The position numbers were made by a program, and so were the translations under genes. Positions 1-11,530 of a stretch of DNA of 64,000 bases are shown one piece after another; within the stretch, counting starts at the first letter, position 1, and each line of letters opens with the position of its first letter. Below the pieces are notes generated by a model. It saw nothing but the letters and a program-made list of their open reading frames with translations. It did not search any database and was not told the DNA's origin. Source of the stretch: Prostheceraeus crozeri (lineage: Eukaryota; Platyhelminthes; Polycladida; Euryleptidae); NCBI GenBank assembly GCA_907163375.1, contig CAJQUW010008605.1, positions 310,001 through 374,000 on the forward strand, in the 5' to 3' direction.

Positions 1-2256
1 TTTGCATTCAATATTATTCTCCTGGTGTCTGCTTTTTGATTTGAAATCAAATTATGTGCTACTCTGAGAGATAGGCGAAACACTAATTTGCGCTATGCTT
101 TCGACAGCAAAATGCAGCTTCAAAATCTGTTTCACGGCAGGCCTATGTGAAATGGAGAAGATCCTTTTCAAGAACTCATACCTAAAATGCTGCTTCGTTC
201 CTATGCCGCTAGTTGACTGCTTCTTGACAAGCATCCTTCCTTTCGGTCCATATTTCTCTACAACCAAGTTTGTGTACATACGCATCAGGCTAATTGTATT
301 GCTTAAATCGATGAATTAATTTATAGATCATTTGCTGGTGTTAACGATGACTTTACTGTGTTTTATAAGCTCACTGCTATATAGCCGTTTTTCATTTGAA
401 GCAAAATATAAATTTATTAGATTAGAAATGTATTATAGTATGAAATTATTTTCTTGTCCATTCCTGCAAATGCGAATATGCATGTACCTATGTAACACTA
501 TGCATATAAGGCTTATATTCGTAGCAGTAGGATGTTGACAATTTTATGTTGCATTTAAATTCCAATGAACAGACAGGCGGAACATGCCCATACACGCTTT
601 CCAAAAGTTATATGTAATTGAAGCAGCTGCAAAAACGTGAATTGTGGTAGACGCCATTCTATGACACTAGTATGTAGAAATGACCAGCATGCAGCTACTT
701 TGCCTTGGGGCTGGAAATGGACTTTCAATTAAGATATTGTTGAAATTTTGTTTCATAAGCATTAGAATGATAAGGTTGACCGGGGCATGCTGTTAACAAA
801 GTGACCTTGTAGAGAAGAATGTCGAATAAAAGCACCTTAATTGACAAAGATGTCCCCTAGCTTTGTTAAAGTATAGGCCTTAATATTCAATTCATAGCAC
901 TATTTGTAAATTGCAGATAGAATCTATGTTTTTCGTAGTGAGTAGTTCGGCATTTTTTTACTTTTTTGCCCACGTTATTACTGTATGCGTATCAATTCAT
1001 CATCTCAAACTAAAGGGTCATTTTCACAGTTTTCTGCTTGAGGCTCATGTGTGCTCTTAAGATTGCAGGTTTGTCAATTTTTCATGATTTTTATTGATTT
1101 CAGCTGTAGAGATTTTGCTATGGGAATGCTATTGTGCAAAATTCACAAGTGTGACGTGGCAAAATTCTTTCCCTGAGGAAGCGTTTTTTCAATGTGACAA
1201 ATAAGTGGAGATTGGATTCGCGCACGAGTCGACATTGAGAATTAGGCTTAGCTTAAAATGTCACGCTTGTGATTACAGAACATTCAAGAAATCGTATGAG
1301 ACTTGGCAGTTTTACTACCCGTTTGTTTATTTTCTGCACCCAGAAACTATGCAAATATTTTTATATTTTGTAGACCATTGAATATTGATACTTTGCGAAC
1401 TTCTGACAAATTATGGTTGCATTATTGTGTAAGGTGACCATTTGATCAAGATGAATAATTCTAGGATTTGTATGGCAACTTGCCCTGAGCATGCTGACGC
1501 AGTTTTCATTTTCTGTTTTTACTGCATTTGTGCAAAATTTCTGCATGTCGCTAAGTGACGACTAAAAATTGCTGAGAGTTATTTGCCAAATCTGTCTAGT
1601 GCTCTATCATCAGTGTCTAACATACATTGGAAAAAACTAATTTTTCGATTTAACATGATGCATTTATGCAAGACAGGCGGTCACCCTACTATACTGTATA
1701 GTCATGGAATTCGGCACCTTGAAATTTACCCACTTCAATTGGATTATGGTAGCCTATTTATTGACTATCTTGAATAATAAATTCTAAGGGGACCTCGTCA
1801 ACCAGTCCCTCTGATTCTACCAGGCTATATTTGCATGCAAGCCTAATCTATATGCTGAAGAGGTAGAGACGTTCTGTAACTTACTCTGTGATGGTTGATC
1901 GCGATTATGAATGCATAATTCTCCCCTCCAACTTATTATGCAATCGTGAGTCAAATATTCAATATGCGTCAAAACGTCTGACTTGCGTCTAATAGTCCAA
2001 CGTGTCAGAATACCGTCGTGAGTCAAAATATATGACTTGCGTCAGTAAGAACGAAAATCTGGAGTCTCCGAAACCGAAACCGGCGGAAAGTATTGAATGC
2101 ATATATTGAATACATCTCAGCAAAATTCACCTGTACACCAAATTTGGTGAGATGCGAGCGTGCGGAACAAAGTCCATTTGCGTCAAAAAGTCTGACTGCG
2201 TCAAAATGTCCAACTTGGCGTCATTTTGTCTGACTTGCGTCATCTACTGACTAAAT
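1..2256. other. Left flank, no gene recognised
   Basis: This stretch precedes the duplicated block and resembles nothing else in the window. Short ORFs occur on both strands but none carries a motif I recognise. The minus-strand ORF at 52-285 (77 codons, basic) could be an exon, but its acceptor context is weak. A degenerate repeat occupies 1938-2244 and is listed separately. The rest appears to be non-coding. Confidence 0.5.
1938..2244. repeat. Degenerate interspersed GCGTCA repeat
   Basis: Short related units such as GACTTGCGTCA, GCGTCAAAA and CGTGAGTCAAA recur about ten times. One group lies at 1945-2047 and another at 2178-2244, with about 130 bases of other sequence between. Units are not perfectly periodic and spacing varies, so this looks like a decayed satellite or a transposon end with multiple short repeats. 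It stops just before the duplicated block begins. Confidence 0.5.
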
Positions 2257-2694
2257 GGAAATCATTCTCAATAGGCCTAATCATGGAATTCTAGATAATA
2301 ACACCTGGAATGGACACTCGCATTTCCCTAATACGGTGCGAGGCCAGTTATTCACGACGCATGCCGTCATTCATTTCAATGAAACTGTTGAGAATGAATA
2401 TCTTCCTACGTTAATGCATGTATTAACATCTCATATTCTAAAACAAGTATATGTACAGTACATGTATCATCTATTTTGCAATATGTTCATTTACCTTTTA
2501 AAAGCTCTAAAGTAGAGGACATGCCTAGTAGGTGCGTTAAATCAATAATATTCTCAACTTCTAAAAAACTTAAACTTCTTTTCTTTGCAGTTGCTTTTGC
2601 TTTTACGTCAATTTCAGACAGCCCCTGGAGAACTAATTTTGCGAAGCAATCATAGTAAAGATAGATCATTTCACACACACGATATCCGATAGTA

Positions 2695-3132
2695 CACTAG
2701 GTGACATGTCACGCGTAATTACGGAACACCCCAAACATTCTACGCGCGTACATACGCGCTGCACTGTCAGAAATCACTTGATCTGATGCTGTTAAAACAT
2801 GGGAATGTTTAGGAATACGCACGGGGGAGCTTTTATACAGTAGTTTCGCGTCGTCCACGGTTGTCTGCCGCTTGAACCACGGATGAACCGCTAAGCATGT
2901 TCTGTCTTCCCTGAACATGAAATTGAGGTCCTATCACATTGTTTATCCTCTGATACATGCAGACACATGAGACGCAAAGTCTATATAACAGGACTGCCAA
3001 CAAAAGTATACTAACTTATACAACAGATATTGCAGCAATGTCCCGCATAGCCACGGATGTTTGGGGTCATGTGTAATTATGCGTGGTTTACGCGTGAATT
3101 ACGTGTGATTGAGCGTGGCATGTCACCTAGTG
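2695..3132. mobile_element. Small non-autonomous TIR element (MITE-like), copy A
   Basis: The ends are inverted repeats: CACTAGGTGACATGTCACGC on the left, and on the right its near-perfect reverse complement ending in CACCTAGTG. Similarity continues inwards through GTAATTAC-type motifs to CCCCAAACAT, so the arms are about 45-80 bases with gaps. The length is 438 bp. No convincing target-site duplication is visible. A 69-codon minus ORF inside (2709-2918) has no recognisable domain. A 63-codon minus ORF just outside (2487-2678) stays open in both copies but is also unrecognised. Confidence 0.7.
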
Positions 3133-3319
3133 AAGCTTTCATAGAAAATGTTTGATTTGATACAGCATGATCACTAAAATCAGGCTCAGGTAAGGCCCAT
3201 AATCATCTGATGTAGCTTACCAGAACTAAGAGGGAGAGAGAGAGACGTTTATTGATTCTTGAATGCTAATCAAAATATATCGAAGTGAAGATACAAATTG
3301 AGATTTGAAAATCATAAAA

Positions 3320-3890
3320 TAAGTAAGTGACTCAATCATGAAGTGTAGATGACGCGATTATACACACTGATGGTAAAAAAGAATTGCGACGCAAGGAGTT
3401 CTGCAAAAAGGCACTGAGATGCGACCACTTGGTAGAAACACTGGATTCAGAAAATGCAACAGAGTTTTGGCATTGGAATTATTTCGCAGAATGTTCTGCG
3501 ACAAGCTAGACCTTCTCGAAGAAAGATCTTTAGACATAGTAATGCCCTTGATTTTTAGGCATCGTCTTTGAATTTTGTCTACGGAGTTTGACTGTTCTTG
3601 AGATAGTCCGATGAAGGCAGGACAGGCATACTCCGTGATAGATCTTATGATTCCATTGAATATCATCAAGAATTCCTCGTCGCTGGTAAAAGATTTAATT
3701 CTCCGCAGAATATAGATGCGCTGAGCACATTTTCGTTTAATCAGCTGGATATGACTTTTCTACTTCAAATCACTGTCCATCATAACTCCTAAAAACCTCA
3801 CACTGTTTTTCAAAGATCACCAACGGAATCTTCGATTCGACATGCAATTGATTATAAAATGTACCTCGATAATAGACGAAGCCTCTATCG
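3320..3890 (-). pseudogene. LINE (non-LTR) reverse transcriptase C-terminal fragment, copy A
   Basis: Minus-strand reading frames encode the segment that follows the RT palm in non-LTR retrotransposons. Recognisable pieces are a FLGVMMDSDLKW-type motif, an IRSITEYACPAF motif and VDKIQRRCLKI. These match the region after the reverse transcriptase domain in jockey/CR1-type LINEs. The endonuclease and RT core are absent, so this is a 5'-truncated insertion, the usual outcome of target-primed reverse transcription. A short GA-rich tract at 3230-3246 lies beyond the 3' side. The reading frame is broken near 3660 relative to copy B, where the same region is open. Confidence 0.7.
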
Positions 3891-4190
3891 TCCTATTCAG
3901 CCATGTAACTGAGAAGTAATTGCAATTACTTTACAGTCAGAACTGTTAAATATTCTTTTTTACGCACTTTAAATTACTTTACTCTCCTGGTCGATGAGGT
4001 GGTCGATATTTAGATGTGTACCCGGTGTGTACAACCATGGAAAGTTTCATTCAAAGAATTTTACGACGAAACTTCCTGATTACAAAATGTAAATCAGAAA
4101 ACTACCATGACTTAATTTTCCCATCGGTAAAAGAGAGGCAATTAGTGATTTCTTCTACAGTAGATACCTGGGTGTGTTTTATATCCTTAA

Positions 4191-7115
4191 CCCATTTTTG
4201 ACCGAATTTTTGATTTTTATATTAGCAGTAATTTTGATATATTTTACCTTGGTACATATCGAATTCACGATTTTTTCTTTCGGAATTTCATTATTGCGCT
4301 CAATATTTGAAATTCAAATTTTGTTCCATAAGTGGAACTGTGAGCATGAAAGGTAGCATTCACTTTGTTCCACAAGTGGAACTGTGAGCATGAAAGGTAA
4401 CATTCACTTTGTCCTCCAGAAGTGGAACGATGAGCTCTGAAGGAACAGTCAATTCAAAGATATTCTCATTGACGTTAAGTTTTCAAAATTTATTGATTGC
4501 TTAGAGACAACACAGACGGTGATAAGCAACACATTATAATCAATGAAACCCAATTCAGTTTTCAAATATCAATAGACCATTATCAAACTTAATTTTTTCA
4601 ATGAAACAACAGAATCAAGAATAAACACAAATTATCTAAACACAAACTAACACTAAGGTTTTAAAAGTTCACTTCAAAATTAGTTTCCAACAGAATGAAA
4701 ATCAGCAAAACTTCGTTCATGCAAATTCACTGAGCATTTCAAACACATCTTCTTAGTGTTTGCTCGACACAGAGCACACCTATTCTGTTTAAATGCTGGT
4801 CCAATGTTATGATCACCCACATTGGATTTCCTCAAAGTCAAAGGCACTCGTTTTTCGAGGCTCATGTGCTTTGCTTGTGGAGGTCTTCCTCGACATGGTC
4901 GTTTTGTTCGCGCCAGAGACAGATAATTCTGAACGATATTTCTTCGAAACGCAAGTTGATCCAGATCATGTCCGGATTTTCGATGTAATTGCCATGCATT
5001 TTGCATTGCCGACTACTCTATCGCAAATAAAAACAACGGCCACCACCACTTCTTCGAACGAATGGAAGTGGCGTAATATGACATATTCTGGTCCATCCTG
5101 TCTACACCGCCCATGTATTTGTTATACTCATGGATCAATCGTGGTGGTTTTATTGTTACCTTTTTCTTCGACGCCGCTGACCATCGGGAAGCTGCAGACA
5201 TAGGTTCGATGTCGTGTGCCGTGCTGACGACGTGAAAAACTTTATTATCGTTAAAAACAACTACGATGGTCTCAGTAATAGTGTCAACACGAAAAAGAGC
5301 CCCTTGGTTCTTTTTTAAGTTCCTTTTGATCTTTCAATGGGCATTTCTTTGTTCTGTTCGACATGATGGTACCTGTGAAACCAAGATTTTGCCGGAGAAG
5401 TCGATTACATAACTTCAGCGAAGAAAAGAAACGATCACAATAAATATTGTAGGGAAGATATGGTACACTTTTTAACAAACGCAAAACTACACTTGCTCCC
5501 AATCCAAGCTCAGGATCAATCTGCGATTTACCTTGATAAGGATCAAAATCAATTAAGTAACCTTTCGAGTCACATAAACACCAAATCTTATACCCATATT
5601 TCAGAGGCTTATTATGAATGTACTGCTTACCACTGTGTTTGCCGTAATATTTTGCCATTGCTTCATCAACACACAGGTTTTCTGGAATGTGATCCTTGAT
5701 TAAATTTGAATAAATGGCTCTCAGCTTGTCGAATAAAGGACGAACTTTGGCATACTTGTCGTTTTTATCCAATTGATCATTGTCACTGAAATGTGAATAC
5801 TTTTTCAGCAGTTCGAAACGAGCTCTGGACATCGCATTACAAACGAAGGAATTTGTTGTTTCAGTATCATCTTCCCACATCATCCTCCATCGTAGAACAC
5901 TGATGTAACCGGAGATAAAAAGAATTCCGAGAAAAGCACGAATTTCGACCTTGTCAGTCTGAAACGTAAAATCATGGTAGCGCTGCGCAGCATAGAATTT
6001 GAACATGTCCACTATCCACTCAATCATTTCATCAGTCATCACCGATTCAAAACATTCAACAGGATTATTTGGAAACTGTAAAGAATTTTCAGTTGGAAAA
6101 GTCCCCGCTCTTTTGGATTTAGGTCACGCTTGACCCAGGAGATCACCGACTCTGACATACATGTAGGCACATCAGCATTCGTATGAACCGAAGGTAATTC
6201 GTTGATTTCATGTGATCGTGTACAGAAATGTCCTTCAACCGGAGCAGTCAGTTGTCGTCTTGATAAATTGTTCACACTAAAACACTCATCCTCACTCCCA
6301 CTGTCCTCATCAGACTCTTGGCCGTCACCTGGCGGTTCCATCATAATCTGGGCGCTGGCAATATCATCGTCGTTTTCAATAATGCTGACTTCATCGAGCG
6401 TGTATCTTTTCGACATCTTAGTTAAAAAATGAAGATAGATAGCGTTTATGCACGGCAATGGAAAGCCTAAATATCAGAGATGCCTATTGGCTATCGAGTG
6501 ACAGGTAATTTCTTTCAACAAGCGCTGTGGTGGCAGACGTCAGATTCCAGCGTCATATGAAGGGAAGATATCCATGCACCTATGAGAGTTTCGAAAGGCT
6601 TATTCCATCTGTGGCGTAGATATTGCACGTATGATAACTGATTTTATTCAATCTTTCAACGATCGCTGAGTCAGCAGAAGTAGCTGTTGATAATATCATG
6701 TTTCGAAAGTACTGATACCTACCATGCCCACAGTTCCACAAGTGGAACAAATTTTGAATTTCAAATTTAACAGCGTAGGATCTGTTTCAAGACTGAGATT
6801 GCATTAAAGCATGACAACCTCAATACGAACAATACATTTAAAGTGCTATTTCGTTGTTAAACATATTTTTTTATATCAGATTAGAAACAAAAAGAAAAAG
6901 ACGTATTTAATCTTATGAAATTTTTGGAATAACTCAGGTATTCATGCATTTCAGAAGCATTGTGGTTATGAAGAATGTCATGTTTTAGATTTTATATCAT
7001 CGGCTGCTTCAATTATTATGTCTAGTATACAAATTTTTATACAATCAGTTTTCATTGCCTCTCTAACTTAATTTTAAAATTTTGTTCCACTTCTGGAACT
7101 GTGGTCAAAAATGGG
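4191..7115 (-). mobile_element. piggyBac-1, full-length element with TTAA target duplication
   Basis: The element is bounded by TTAA at 4187-4190 and 7116-7119. Its terminal inverted repeat is CCCATTTTTGACC, perfect at both ends. Copy B has a single TTAA (46283-46286) with both flanks joined, which proves the 2925-bp boundary. Near-identical subterminal units of about 44 bp, TTGTTCCANAAGTGGAACTG followed by TGAGCATGAAAGG, repeat at 4320-4440. The same GTTCCAC/GTGGAAC palindrome recurs at 6729-6752 and 7083-7100 near the other end. It carries a nearly complete but broken transposase on the minus strand. Confidence 0.95.
4680..6416 (-). pseudogene. piggyBac-1 transposase, broken by two frameshifts and one stop
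   Basis: The protein would be near the usual 550-600 residues. The likely start is at 6416 (MSKRYTLDEV); the N-terminus is acidic. The catalytic core includes CVDEAMAKYYG, the first Asp in CLCDSKGY followed by FDPYQGK, the second Asp in IYCDRFFSSLKL (the family usually has DNFF or DNWF) and the third in GGVDRMDQ. The C-terminus carries a cysteine-rich zinc-binding tail, CALC-x7-CLKC, then FADFH. Frames are lost near 6110 and 5285, and an in-frame stop sits at 5010-5012. The enzyme excises and inserts at TTAA in the nucleus; this copy cannot make it intact. Confidence 0.92.
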
Positions 7116-7524
7116 TTAAATCAATTTCAAGGGGGCATACTTAACTTAATAAAGTTTCCTAGAATCCAGAAGTCTTGATATGTCAGCACCGCATTTTCAC
7201 TTTGAATCTTAGATGTAAGGCGGAAGCACATGAGGAAAAATGCGGCAATTCTATATCAACGCTACAAGCGTGTTTGGTTTTTCGGGGAGCAATTGTAATT
7301 AACATAAGAATAACCCGGACAAAGAAATGATGGGAAGACTTATAGTGTAGCAGAGGCAATTATCGAAAGTGATTGAAGTGTATTTGAACAAAAAAACGGA
7401 ATAATTTGCAGTTGTTATCAATTACACTTCATAAGTAATTGACACAAGTATATACATCATATACCTGTAAAATGACAGTGCCAGTATTTAGCCAGTTTTC
7501 TGCTGATGAGTTGCTATAATCGCG
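7116..7524. other. Non-coding spacer after piggyBac-1
   Basis: This stretch is shared with copy B (about 46283-46693). I see no ORF with recognisable content. Runs of short AT-rich words are the only structure. Confidence 0.5.
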
Positions 7525-7845
7525 GTGTGTGTTTATGATCAAGTCAGTTGTCATAACAATTCCTGCTGCAATACATTACATGCTGGTTTTGTATATTTGG
7601 TTCATGAAATCACATCCAACATTTTGGCGTCGCATATTGTATCGCAGATGACCAGTCCTCCTATTCGTAAGCCCCAGTTTCCTTCTAATCCAACGCTTCA
7701 TGATTTTTTCTATTTCAAACGCAAATTTGAGAACTTTCATGTACTTGCAAAGTTGGAAAATAAGTTCAAATTGCAGATGCTACATAACTGTCTTGTCAGG
7801 AATGGCGGAGACATCTTGGCTTCTCCCAAATCGAAGTATTCGTAG
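7525..7845 (+). pseudogene. Possible retrotransposon gag-like fragment, copy A
   Basis: Codons from the internal Met near 7648 read MTSPPIRKPQFPSNPT, then an LHDFFYFKRKFENF-type segment and LQMLHNCLVRNGG. A short proline-rich lead followed by a helical aromatic/basic segment resembles the N-terminal part of LTR-retrotransposon gag proteins, but I see no zinc knuckle and no major homology region. A frame change near 7800 passes into an overlapping frame. The call rests on general resemblance only. Copy B has the same frame with a stop at 46976-46978. Confidence 0.3.
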
Positions 7846-8531
7846 GTTAGACATAGACTTGTGGAATATTTTCGGACATCCTCGTCTCTTCTACTATACA
7901 GACACTGAATTCCACATTGCTAGACAATGAGTGGTGCGGTTAATTCTGGTATATTATTTGGTTCAATAATCCAAAATCACATCCTCGTTGCCATTTTGTA
8001 ATGCTTCTCACGTCAAATCTACAGCTTTTATAATGCGACTTTTATAGCCATAGAAATAAGAAGCATGAAATAATTTTACATATGGAAGAAAGAGGCTCTC
8101 CTAATTTGCCAGCGATCATGAACAAGAATTATTCTTTTATTTTATGTTTTATTTCATTTCTATTTTTCATGCCATACTACTTGGACCTATGTTGAGATGG
8201 CCATTGCGATGCATATAAATATTTTCTGTTTATACGCAATTGCTTCCTTAGATATTTCTTTCAATTGGCTTTGTTAGTAGTAACTATTTGTTATCTTGAC
8301 TTTCACCGGTGATGGTAACACAGAAATCCAATGCAAACCTTCAGTTGTTGTGTTTTGCCCTCTATCTTTTCAATGCAAATCACACTCATTTCACACTCAT
8401 TTCACATGTTTGCACCTCTTGACTTCTAATAAAAACCATTGTCTAATTATATTACAGCAAATAATATTGAAAATTTTCAGTGCAAATCATTTAGTTCGTC
8501 CTCTGCACAAAGGCAACTGGCATCAATAATA
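7846..8531. other. AT-rich non-coding spacer
   Basis: No recognisable coding sequence. The stretch is present in copy B at about 46979-47692. Short overlapping ORFs on the plus strand have no motif. Confidence 0.45.
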
Positions 8532-9260
8532 ATAGTCCGGCAGCCAGAACGAGTTTCTGCAGGGAACGAGGCCCACAATGAGACTTTCACAGAATAATGT
8601 ACACCCTATGCCTACTACGAATTCGCGCGTCTGCCGAGTTCTAGTGAATTTCCCTTCTTGTCAGACAGGATCAAAGAAATACACATGTAAATCCAATGGG
8701 AGGCAGATTGCAGTTTTTGGTCAAAATGAAATTTTCAATGTTTTCGCTTATTACGGTAAAAATACTCAGTCAAGAGCCATAATTTTTGGCATGAAATGTC
8801 TTCAAGTCATTTCTCATCAAGTTCATGAACATTTATCTATGAAACTACATGCATTCAGATTTGACAAGCCTCCTACTGTCGGCAAGCACCAATATGTTGG
8901 CCCACTTTATCCATATTCAACCACATTATCGTATACATCGCCGATCAGAAGCATGATAATATGACATACACATGGTAGGAAATGACCTGAAGACATTCCA
9001 TGCCAAAAACTGTGGCTCTAGACCCAGTACTTTTTAATTGATAAGAGAAAACACAGAAAATTATATTGTTGACAAAAATTGCAATCTGCCTCCCATTGGA
9101 TTTACATGGGTTTTTCTTTGATCCTGTCTGACAAGAAGAGGAACTCACTAGAACTCGGCAGACGCGCGAATTCGTAGTAGGCATAGGGTGTACATTATTC
9201 TGTGAAAGTCTCATTGTGGGCCTCGTTCCCTGCAGAAACTCGTTCTGGCTGCCGGACTAT
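8532..9260. repeat. Fold-back (inverted repeat) element, copy A
   Basis: The left arm, 8532 to about 8820, and the right arm, about 8975-9260, are reverse complements of each other at high identity. The outer ends are ATAGTCCGGCAGCC and its complement. Both arms, read outside-in, encode the same peptide start, MRLSQNNVHPMPT, followed by SRVCRVLV and CQTGSKK. The spacer is about 150 bp. No target-site duplication is evident. The peptide is not one I recognise; it may derive from a mobile-element ORF or be incidental. Confidence 0.85.
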
Positions 9261-9715
9261 AAGTGACGTGTTCTTGTTATCCTGACGCTCTTATAAGCAC
9301 ATAGCTAGACAGGTCGTCTCTTGTTTTGTTCGTCTTGAAAGGAAGCGTCGCACCGCGTAGTGCTGATGAAAAGGCACACTCTGTTGACATGATACCATAG
9401 CTATCGAACAATAAGCAACCAGTTCAACATTAAACACGCCAAATTGTGTGAAGTTTCAGTAACTGTTAACAACTGGGTCACACAGCAATGAGACGCAGAC
9501 GACTTCAAGTTCTACAGAGAAGTTTTGTGAACGTTGTTTGTACTCCTTCTATCTTTTTAATAATAATTGGAAGGGCTAACAATATAGATGAAACTTTTGA
9601 ACAATTATCTCAATTCCTTGAATATGAAGGAATCGTGGCAATCAGAGCATTTTGGAGGAATTCAAAGGTCAATCCGCATGCGATGAAAGACTATTTTTCC
9701 TATCTCAGGAAGGCC
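9261..9715. other. Spacer with unrecognised short ORF
   Basis: A 79-codon plus ORF at 9488-9727 (copy B 48900-49139) begins MRRRRLQVLQRSF. It stays open in both copies, with several amino-acid changes and no recognisable domain. It abuts the opposing Penelope-like fragment. I cannot assign a function, and it may be chance. Confidence 0.25.
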
Positions 9716-10147
9716 TTAAGAATTTAATTTTGCCCACTTACTTATATGTAGTAAGTTCCTGCATGTGCCATCGCTTTGAATCAGTTTGCCTTCTAGTAAA
9801 GTGATGCTCTTATACAATTTAATTGTGTGGCCATTAGCTTCATGACGACACGCCAAGTGTAAGCGAAAGATTTTGCAAATTGCCTTCAATCCAACTTTCT
9901 TTGCCACAACTTGAATCTGCTCATGTACACCAGGCATATAAAAGATTCGCAATACTAGAGCTTTTTCTTCTCCTCTCTGTCTTGGACAATCGTTAACTAT
10001 TATTTCCCTTACAACACCTTCTGGATATCCATTTTTCACAAAAATGTCCTTCAGTTTCATCTGTTGTTCTTGAATCTGTGGACCTTCATGATTGTTTTTA
10101 CCCGCTTTCTCAAACACGAGATGACCCCCAACTTCATCTCGTATCAT
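9716..10147 (-). pseudogene. Penelope-like element, segment between RT and endonuclease, copy A
   Basis: The minus ORF contains IFVKNGYPEGVVREII and, further on, LRIFYMPGVHEQIQVVAKK. Penelope-like retroelements have a NGYP motif near the end of the reverse transcriptase and a later Y-x-PG-x-x-E-x-I stretch (the usual form is PYIPGVSEKI-like) before the GIY-YIG endonuclease. Neither catalytic domain is present, so this is a fragment. It lies head-on against a plus-strand GIY-YIG piece starting at about 10150, so the two come from different insertions or from an inversion. Confidence 0.65.
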
Positions 10148-10149
10148 CT

Positions 10150-10545
10150 CGTATCGTGTGGCTAAGAAAAGTTGGATTGATGGTGCGATGTTCCAGATCC
10201 CAGTCTCTGGGGGATGTAGTCAGCCATCAGAAGGTGGACAAGGCAGATATGATGGACATGGGAGGAGTGATTTACAGACAGAAATGTGGAGACTGTGACA
10301 AATGGTATGTGGGCGAGACGCCACGAAAAGCAGGGGTGAGGGAGAAAGAGCATGCAGAGGATACGCGTGAGATGAATCCTCGATCGGCTATAAGTGAATA
10401 TTGTCACACAGCATGATCGCCGGCCCGAATTTGAGACTTTTGAAGTAGACATCGGAACAGAGACGGATTGGAGGAGATGACAAATCAAGGAAGGAAAACA
10501 TATCCGCAGCAATATCAAATAAGGCTGCACTCAAACAGTTTTTAA
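10150..10545 (+). pseudogene. Penelope-type GIY-YIG endonuclease fragment, copy A
   Basis: The plus-strand frame encodes GGVIYRQKCGDCDKWYVGET, the hallmark of the Penelope-type GIY-YIG nuclease: a VIY strand, a Cys-rich insert, then YVGET. An Arg/Glu-His stretch (RKAGVREKEHAE) follows and ends in EYCH. After a stop near 10414 the reading continues one frame over with a PEFETFEVD segment and the tryptophan-containing tail usual in this family. The nuclease nicks target DNA for insertion. This copy is isolated from any RT on its strand and is frameshifted. Confidence 0.8.
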
Positions 10546-10605
10546 CTAATAGACCAATTAAATTGATGAAGAATACTTGAGAAAATGCTGTCTAATGAAA
10601 ATGTA

Positions 10606-11370
10606 CCCTCACGAACATTTTTCATGAGAACTCATGAAATTTAATGCGGATTCATGAGATTTTTATGAGAGCTCATGAGGTTATGATGAATCTCATGATA
10701 TTCTCATAAGATAGTATTTAACTCATGATGTTCTCATGATGCCTTTATGAGAATATAATGAGTGGTAATAAGAACATTCATGAGGATAATATTTCATGAT
10801 GCGTTCATGAGAAAATCATGAGCATTCATGAGGTTTTTGTGGAAATGAGCTTATAAGTAGCAAGGTATGCATGTCAGCCGCGAAAGGGTAATGACATAAG
10901 AAGGCTTATTCAATCGATAAGAATCTCCAAGTTTTGTCTGTAAAGGATAAGAAGCAACAATATAGAATGTATCATAACGATCTGCAACAGCCGTCTCTAG
11001 ATGATGCATAGATAATTTGACTTTACAATTATATGCTGAAAATAGAGATATATACAATCACAATTCAAAATCTTGTCATGATAACAATACTGATTCTTTA
11101 TTGTGAATTCTGAATTAGCATTGTGAACATGGCGTGGTAATGATCAGGAGAAGGTGGTGGCGAGGCCAAGAATGCCTCAATGACTAAATGCCAGAAAAAT
11201 AAGTTCAGAAGTATGAAAGAGCAACTGTTAATTTATTAATGAGATTTTCATGACAAAATCATGAAAGTTTATGAGATATTTTCTGCGAAAAAATTCCAAA
11301 TCCGCATGAATTTTTATGAGATATATATGAGAAAAAATCTCATGAAAAATCATGAGGAATTTTCGTGGGG
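10606..11370. mobile_element. TCATGA-rich non-autonomous TIR element, copy A
   Basis: The element is flanked by TA at 10604-10605 and 11371-11372. Its ends, CCCTCACGAACATT and the complement of TTTCGTGGGG, form an imperfect inverted repeat. Inside each end lies a dense array of the palindrome TCATGA and its extensions CTCATGA/TCATGAG. More than a dozen occur in 10620-10850 and about eight in 11240-11365. The middle has no transposase. The TA duplication suggests Tc1/mariner-type mobilisation, inferred from the TSD only. Confidence 0.7.
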
Positions 11371-11530
11371 TAATACACACGGAATTCTTTAAAACAAAAG
11401 CTCTGATTTTCTGAAAATTGACTTTTTTATTGAAATTTTGGGGAATTAAGTGAAAATAATGATGGAGAGCATAAATAATTTAAATTATCAGAGGAATCAT
11501 GTTTATTTGTTACAATAAACAATATCTTGA

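Noticed and set aside
52-285. 77-codon minus ORF as a host exon
   Set aside because: No recognisable domain; the upstream acceptor context is weak and the ORF length is within chance for this window.
2487-2678. 63-codon minus ORF open in both copies (44583-44774)
   Set aside because: Conservation between A and B reflects recent duplication. No motif and no upstream or downstream exon could be linked.
4793-5203. 136-codon plus ORF
   Set aside because: Antisense shadow of the piggyBac-1 transposase C-terminus.
7500-7530. Hammerhead ribozyme core, as sometimes seen in Penelope-like elements (CTGATGAG present)
   Set aside because: The required GAAA partner strand and flanking helices are not found in suitable positions.
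8578-8964. 128-codon plus ORF as a gene
   Set aside because: The first part is duplicated in the inverted arm and the rest is unique and unrecognised; it is better described as part of a fold-back repeat.
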